Source of the DNA: Clostridiaceae bacterium Marseille-Q4143
GTDB taxonomy: Bacteria > Bacillota > Clostridia > Lachnospirales > Lachnospiraceae
Reading direction: 5' to 3'
DNA: 64,000 nucleotides
Assembly (NCBI GenBank): GCA_018228645.1
Contig: CP073693.1
Location: forward strand, 2,676,416-2,740,415
Made by a program: the position numbers and the translations under genes. The notes beneath the pieces were generated by a model. That model saw only the letters and a program-made list of their open reading frames with translations, was not told where the DNA came from and made no database searches. Of the stretch, positions 59,871 through 64,000 are shown piece after piece; the stretch's first letter is position 1; every line of letters starts with the position of its first letter.

Positions 59871-60515
59871 ATGGAAGAAAGACGCATATCAAAAGCGGTT
59901 ATAAAAAGACTTCCGCGATACTATAGATATCTCGGTGAGATGCTGAATAATGGAGTAGAACGTATCTCCTCCGGAGAATTAAGTAATAAAATGCAGGTAA
60001 CAGCTTCCCAGATACGTCAGGACTTAAATAATTTTGGTGGATTTGGACAGCAGGGATATGGATATAATGTACAGTATCTTTATGATGAGATCGGCAAGAT
60101 TCTTGGAGTGAATACGACTCATCCAATGATTATCATTGGTGGAGGTAACTTCGGACATGCACTTGCAAACTATGATTTCAGCAAGAATGGATTTATCACG
60201 AAGGCAATTTTTGATATCCGCCCGGAACTGGCGGGTACCTCAATCAGAGGAATTCCGGTTCTGATGATGGACGAATTGGAAGAGTTTGTGGAAGAAGAGC
60301 AGATTGAGATTGCGGTACTGACTCTGCCGAAGAGTAAGGTACAGGAAGCGGCAACCAGACTGGCAGCCTGCGGAATCAAGGCTCTGTGGAATTTTGCACA
60401 TCTGGATCTGGACGTTCCGAAGGATGTGGTAGTGGAGAACGTACATCTGGTAGACAGTCTGATGCAGCTTTCCTATCGGATCACCAGTTATGAGCGTCCG
60501 GAAGAAGCGGAATAA
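59871..60515 (+). CDS. rex: Redox-sensing transcriptional repressor Rex
   Basis: Rex senses the NADH/NAD+ ratio and represses fermentation and redox genes at low NADH. The 214-residue protein has the N-terminal winged HTH (VIKRLPRYYRYLGEMLNNG; TASQIRQDLNNFGGFGQQGYGY) and a Rossmann domain with GGGNFGHAL (about residues 86-94). It has a consensus promoter and a terminator of its own. Rex-like boxes upstream of the acetogenesis cluster in this window make that cluster a candidate target. Confidence 0.96.
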   Translation: MEERRISKAVIKRLPRYYRYLGEMLNNGVERISSGELSNKMQVTASQIRQDLNNFGGFGQQGYGYNVQYLYDEIGKILGVNTTHPMIIIGGGNFGHALANYDFSKNGFITKAIFDIRPELAGTSIRGIPVLMMDELEEFVEEEQIEIAVLTLPKSKVQEAATRLAACGIKALWNFAHLDLDVPKDVVVENVHLVDSLMQLSYRITSYERPEEAE

Positions 60516-60536
60516 CTGACAGGTATATGAAATGAC

Positions 60537-60583
60537 AAAGGGGCAAATGCGAACGGACAAACCTTCGCAGAAGCCCTTTTTTT
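60537..60583 (+). terminator. Terminator of rex
   Basis: AAAGGG(G)C pairs with GCCCTTT and the inner TGCGAA with TTCGCA, followed by TTTT. Its position argues against the upstream ATG codons at 60532 and 60547 as starts of the next gene. Confidence 0.8.
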
Positions 60584-60600
60584 ACGGGAAAACAGAAAAG

Positions 60601-61446
60601 ATGGAAGAAAAAATAATGCTGGATATGCTGCCGAAGCGGACAGCGCGTTCACACAAAGGAATTTATGGAAAGGTCCTGTGTATTGCAGGCAGTAAAAATA
60701 TGGCAGGAGCAGCATATCTCTGCGGATATGCTGCACTTCGTACCGGAGCCGGTATGGTACGAATTTTCACGCCGGAAGCGAACCGTATCATTTTACAGAC
60801 GCTTCTTCCGGAAGCGATCATGACGACGTATGAAGACAGAGACTCCATGCTTGAGCAGCTGACAGAAGCTTTTTCCTGGGCAGATACGGTGGCAATTGGT
60901 CCGGGACTTGGAAAAAGCGATAATTCTGCAGTACTGCTTGAGCAGGTGATGAAGAAGTGGAATCATCCGATGGTCGTGGATGCGGATGGACTGAATCTTT
61001 TGGCAGAACGTATGGAACTTCTGGAACAGCATGAAGGACCGCTGATTGTGACTCCTCATGTGGGAGAATTTTCGCGGCTGACCGGTCTTACAATGAAAGA
61101 AATATCAGAAAATATTCCCGGACAGGCGCAGGCATTTGCCAAGACTTATCATTGTATCTGTGTTCTGAAAGATGCCCCGTCTGCGATCGGTGATCCTGAC
61201 AGAGTGACAGTGAACACAACGGGAAATAACGGAATGTCCACGGCAGGAAGCGGAGACGTTCTTACCGGTATTATTGCAGGACTTCTGGGCCAGAGGATGG
61301 ATGCAGAAGATGCAGCAAGACTTGGCGTATGGCTTCACGGACGTGCCGGTGATCTGGCAGCTGAAAAAGAAGGAACCTATGGATTACTGGCCAGACATTT
61401 GATCGAATATCTGCCCCAGGCTATGAGAAAAGGAGAAGAGTCATGA
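60601..61446 (+). CDS. nnrD: ADP-dependent NAD(P)H-hydrate dehydratase
   Basis: NnrD repairs damaged, hydrated NAD(P)H. The protein is a ribokinase-like fold with KRTARSHKGIYGKVLCIAGS, AIGPGLGK, VVDADGLNLL and the C-terminal TAGSGDVLTGIIAGLL. It lacks the NnrE epimerase domain. The start is uncertain: 60601 or 60616 both lie after the rex terminator, and the latter has a better-spaced GGAAG. It overlaps alr by 4 bp. Confidence 0.9.
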   Translation: MEEKIMLDMLPKRTARSHKGIYGKVLCIAGSKNMAGAAYLCGYAALRTGAGMVRIFTPEANRIILQTLLPEAIMTTYEDRDSMLEQLTEAFSWADTVAIGPGLGKSDNSAVLLEQVMKKWNHPMVVDADGLNLLAERMELLEQHEGPLIVTPHVGEFSRLTGLTMKEISENIPGQAQAFAKTYHCICVLKDAPSAIGDPDRVTVNTTGNNGMSTAGSGDVLTGIIAGLLGQRMDAEDAARLGVWLHGRAGDLAAEKEGTYGLLARHLIEYLPQAMRKGEES

Positions 61447-62627
61447 AACATTATTTAAGAATCTGTGCTGAGATTAATCTGAATGCAGTTGCATATAATT
61501 TTAAGAGTATGAAAGATCGTCTGGCTCCGGAGACGAAGATGATCGCGGTAGTCAAGACGGATGGATACGGACATGGAGCAATTCCTATTGCGCATATGGT
61601 TCAGGAATATCCGTATATCTGGGGGTTTGCGGTGGCGACTATCGAAGAAGCGGTGCTGCTAAGAAAGGCAGGAATCGAAAAACCCATCCTGATTCTGGGA
61701 TTTGTATTTCCGGATGCGTATGAAGACGTAGTGCGTTATGATATTCGGCCTGCGGTCTTCAAACTGTCTATGGCGCGCCAGCTTTCCGAAGAAGCAGTCC
61801 GCCAGCAGAAAAAAGTATATTTCCATATTAAAGTGGACACAGGAATGTCCAGAATCGGATTTTCGGATACAGCAGAGAGTGCGGATGTCGTAAAAGAGAT
61901 CAGCAAACTCCCGAATGTGGAGATGGAAGGACTGTTCACTCATTTTGCAAGGGCAGATGAGAAAGATAAACAGTGGGCATATCTGCAGTTTGAAAGATAC
62001 CAGGCATTTTCACAGATGCTGAAAGACCGGGAGGTGCCGATTGCTATTCACCATTGCTCCAACAGTGCCGGTATCTATGACATGCCGGAGGCTAATATGG
62101 ATCTGGTGCGTGCGGGTATCTCCATCTATGGAATGTATCCGTCAGAGGAAGTGAATAAGCTGGCAGCTCCCATTGTTCCGGTTATGAGTCTGAAGAGCCA
62201 CATTGTCTATATTAAAGAACTTCAGCCGGGAAGCCAGATCAGCTATGGAGGAACTTTTGTGGTGGAGCATCCGATGAAAGTTGCAACAATTCCCGTGGGG
62301 TATGGTGATGGCTACCCTCGTTCTCTCTCAGGAAAAGGCCGTGTGCTGATTCGTGGATGCGAGGCTCCAATCCTCGGCAGAATCTGCATGGATCAGTTTA
62401 TGGTGGATGTAACCGAGATTCCGAATGTCAAAGAGGGGGATATGGTGACTCTGATCGGATCAGACGGTGGTTATGAAATTACAATGGAGGAACTGGCGGA
62501 AAAATCCGGTCGCTTCCATTATGAGCTGGCCTGCGATATCGGCAAACGTGTTCCCAGACGTTTCTGGAAAGACGGAAAGATCATTGCAACCCAGGATTAT
62601 TTTTCAGAAAATGGAATAAATGAGTAA
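61443..62627 (+). CDS. alr: Alanine racemase
   Basis: Alr makes D-alanine for peptidoglycan. The 394-residue PLP enzyme has the cofactor Lys38 in VVKTDGYGHG, the catalytic Tyr in ISYGGTFV (about residue 266), and HIKVDTGMSRIGF and RICMDQFMVDVT. It overlaps nnrD by 4 bp and is followed by mazF, a gene order common in Firmicutes. Confidence 0.97.
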   Translation: MKHYLRICAEINLNAVAYNFKSMKDRLAPETKMIAVVKTDGYGHGAIPIAHMVQEYPYIWGFAVATIEEAVLLRKAGIEKPILILGFVFPDAYEDVVRYDIRPAVFKLSMARQLSEEAVRQQKKVYFHIKVDTGMSRIGFSDTAESADVVKEISKLPNVEMEGLFTHFARADEKDKQWAYLQFERYQAFSQMLKDREVPIAIHHCSNSAGIYDMPEANMDLVRAGISIYGMYPSEEVNKLAAPIVPVMSLKSHIVYIKELQPGSQISYGGTFVVEHPMKVATIPVGYGDGYPRSLSGKGRVLIRGCEAPILGRICMDQFMVDVTEIPNVKEGDMVTLIGSDGGYEITMEELAEKSGRFHYELACDIGKRVPRRFWKDGKIIATQDYFSENGINE

Positions 62628-62682
62628 TCATCCGGAAATACTCTGACTGATAAAACAAGAACAGATCGGAGTGAAACAGTTG

Positions 62683-63027
62683 ATGATCAGACGCGGAGAT
62701 GTCTATTATGCGGATTTAAGTCCGGTGATCGGTTCAGAGCAGGGCGGCGTCCGGCCTGTGCTGATTATCCAGAATGACATCGGAAACCGGCACAGTCCTA
62801 CCGTAATCTGTGCTGCTATTACCTCCAGAATGAATAAAGCGAAACTTCCTACACATGTGGAACTGAATGCCTCCACGTCTAATATGGTGAAGGATTCCGT
62901 CATATTGCTGGAGCAGCTTCGCACGATTGATAAGAAAAGACTGAAGGATAAAGTCTGTCATCTGGACGATCGGATTCAGAAAAAAATAGATATTGCATTG
63001 AAAATCAGCCTGGAATTGAATACATAG
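62683..63027 (+). CDS. mazF: MazF/PemK-type endoribonuclease
   Basis: A 114-residue MazF-fold protein close to the NdoA type: [33 protein letters not shown], then [10 protein letters not shown] and [13 protein letters not shown]. Conserved Arg and Thr/Ser catalytic residues are in place. The ATG at 62683 is chosen for GGAGTG 9 nt upstream. No mazE-like gene lies between alr and mazF, so the usual cognate antitoxin is not adjacent. It probably cleaves specific mRNA sites under stress. Confidence 0.93.
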   Translation: MIRRGDVYYADLSPVIGSEQGGVRPVLIIQNDIGNRHSPTVICAAITSRMNKAKLPTHVELNASTSNMVKDSVILLEQLRTIDKKRLKDKVCHLDDRIQKKIDIALKISLELNT

Positions 63028-63129
63028 GCTTGCAAACATTGATTTTGCGTGATAAGATAGATAGCATGCATAGATGGCGGTCAATTATGACCGTTGAAGA
63101 ACGAAAGACGAGAAAAGGAGATTTTGTTT

Positions 63130-63858
63130 ATGTCAGGACATTCCAAGTTCGCAAATATTAAACATAAGAAAGAGAAAAATGATGCAGCAAAAGGTAAGAT
63201 CTTTACCATTATCGGAAGAGAACTTGCAGTTGCAGTAAAAGAGGGCGGTCCGGATCCGAATAACAACAGCCGTTTAAGAGATGTCATCGCAAAAGCAAAA
63301 GCTAACAACATGCCGAACGATACGATTGACCGTGGTATTAAACGTGCAGCCGGTGATGCCAATGCTGTAAACTATGAGCATGTTACATATGAAGGATATG
63401 GTCCGAGCGGAATCGCTATTATTGTAGAGGCTCTGACTGATAATAAGAACCGTACCGCTTCCAATGTGCGTAACGCATTTACCAAAGGAAACGGAAGCCT
63501 GGGAACCAGCGGATGTGTATCCTACATGTTCGACCAGAAGGGACAGATTATCATTGACCGCGAAGAGTGCGATATGGACGCTGATGACCTGATGATGATG
63601 GCTCTGGACGCAGGGGCTGAGGATTTCTCCGAAGAGGAGGACAGCTTTGAGATCCTGACAAATCCGGATGATTTCTCTGCAGTCCGTGAGGCATTGGAGA
63701 AAGAGGGAGTTCCGATGGCTGAGGCAGAGATTACCATGATTCCGCAGAATTATGTATCTCTCAGCGATGAGAACGATATTAAATACCTGAACCGTACACT
63801 GGATCTTCTTGATGAAGATGATGATGTTCAGGCTGTTTACCATAACTGGGATGAGTAA
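63130..63858 (+). CDS. yebC: YebC/PmpR family protein
   Basis: A 242-residue protein of the YebC/PmpR family, known as DNA-binding regulators and in some bacteria linked to ribosome stalling relief. The opening [25 protein letters not shown] and [19 protein letters not shown] are diagnostic. AAAGGAG precedes the ATG at 63130. The zinc-ribbon gene follows by 2 bp. Confidence 0.95.
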   Translation: MSGHSKFANIKHKKEKNDAAKGKIFTIIGRELAVAVKEGGPDPNNNSRLRDVIAKAKANNMPNDTIDRGIKRAAGDANAVNYEHVTYEGYGPSGIAIIVEALTDNKNRTASNVRNAFTKGNGSLGTSGCVSYMFDQKGQIIIDREECDMDADDLMMMALDAGAEDFSEEEDSFEILTNPDDFSAVREALEKEGVPMAEAEITMIPQNYVSLSDENDIKYLNRTLDLLDEDDDVQAVYHNWDE

Positions 63859-63860
63859 CT

Positions 63861-64000
63861 ATGATGTTTAAAGAAGGTACATGTCCGAAATGTCATGAGA
63901 AGATTCAGGTACCGGAGGACAGAGAGCAGATTATCTGTATGTTCTGCGGTGAGGAGATTCGTGTGGCAGATGCGCTCGGCGAAAAGAAAACCATCAGAGA
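63861..64000 (+). CDS. Zinc-ribbon protein (3' partial)
   Basis: The frame begins MMFKEGTCPKCHEKIQVPED and continues IICMFCGEEIRV, giving two CxxC pairs of a zinc ribbon, and runs off the window. It starts 2 bp after yebC. Nothing further can be said without the rest of the gene. Confidence 0.7.
   Translation, partial: MMFKEGTCPKCHEKIQVPEDREQIICMFCGEEIRVADALGEKKTIR

Noticed and set aside
1..64000. tRNA and rRNA genes
   Set aside because: No tRNA cloverleaf or rRNA stretch was recognised; a tRNAscan/Rfam run would be needed to exclude small RNAs fully.

Overview
The window looks like a chromosomal segment of a low-to-mid GC, spore-forming, acetogenic member of the Lachnospiraceae, most like Blautia. 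The reasons are a complete carbonyl-branch Wood-Ljungdahl (CODH/ACS) operon with folate-branch genes, sporulation genes (spoIVA, an alpha/beta SASP), strong AGGAGG ribosome binding sites and Firmicutes-type promoters. The genus is inferred from gene content and style; no search was run. No rRNA, tRNA or CRISPR array was seen.

Layout. (1) 0-9.3 kb: end of a zinc-dependent phospholipase C family gene; a minus-strand LysR / DUF1538 membrane protein / PII-like module; a heterodimeric ABC exporter; a cytosolic-looking subtilase. (2) 9.4-15.1 kb: a coiled-coil repeat protein; a decayed area with a transposase relic and remains of Cna-B/SpaA surface proteins; DUF975, an internally shortened AIM24-like gene, a CapA-like gene and an unknown gene. 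(3) 15.1-28.7 kb: a defence island built on a type 1-like BREX system: XRE regulator, brxA, brxB, brxC, [AT-rich HEPN-like gene], pglX, [DUF3791/DUF3990 toxin-like trio], pglZ. No brxL follows pglZ; only a 16-codon ORF stub is there. The centre of pglX is far more AT-rich than its ends, as if the catalytic and target-recognition part had been swapped. (4) 28.8-37 kb: GntR-ABC operon, FCD-GntR plus isocitrate dehydrogenase, spoIVA, recG and SASP. (5) 37-39.1 kb, minus strand: metal efflux permease, Fur-family regulator and histidine phosphatase, with a clear inverted-repeat operator. (6) 39.4-57.7 kb: the acetogenesis cluster: His-rich metal-binding protein, cooT, metF, cooC, CODH (acsA/cooS), second cooC (acsF), acsB, acsD, acsC, acsE, acsV, DUF3786, fhs, fchA, folD and a PucR-type regulator. 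(7) 57.9-64 kb: ABC-F ATPase, rex, nnrD, alr, mazF, yebC and the start of a zinc-ribbon gene.

How the genes work together. fhs, fchA, folD and metF turn formate into methyl-THF. AcsE moves the methyl group to the AcsCD corrinoid protein, which AcsV keeps active. AcsA makes CO and AcsB joins CO, methyl and CoA. The CooC ATPases, CooT and the His-rich protein probably supply nickel to AcsA and AcsB. FolD has lost two of the three cyclohydrolase residues, so FchA very likely does that step. Rex-like operator sequences upstream of the cluster, and rex itself 20 kb downstream, suggest NADH/NAD+ control. Most worth following up: the BREX variant with two foreign inserts, a mosaic PglX and no BrxL; the Rex-like array; and the FolD active-site loss.
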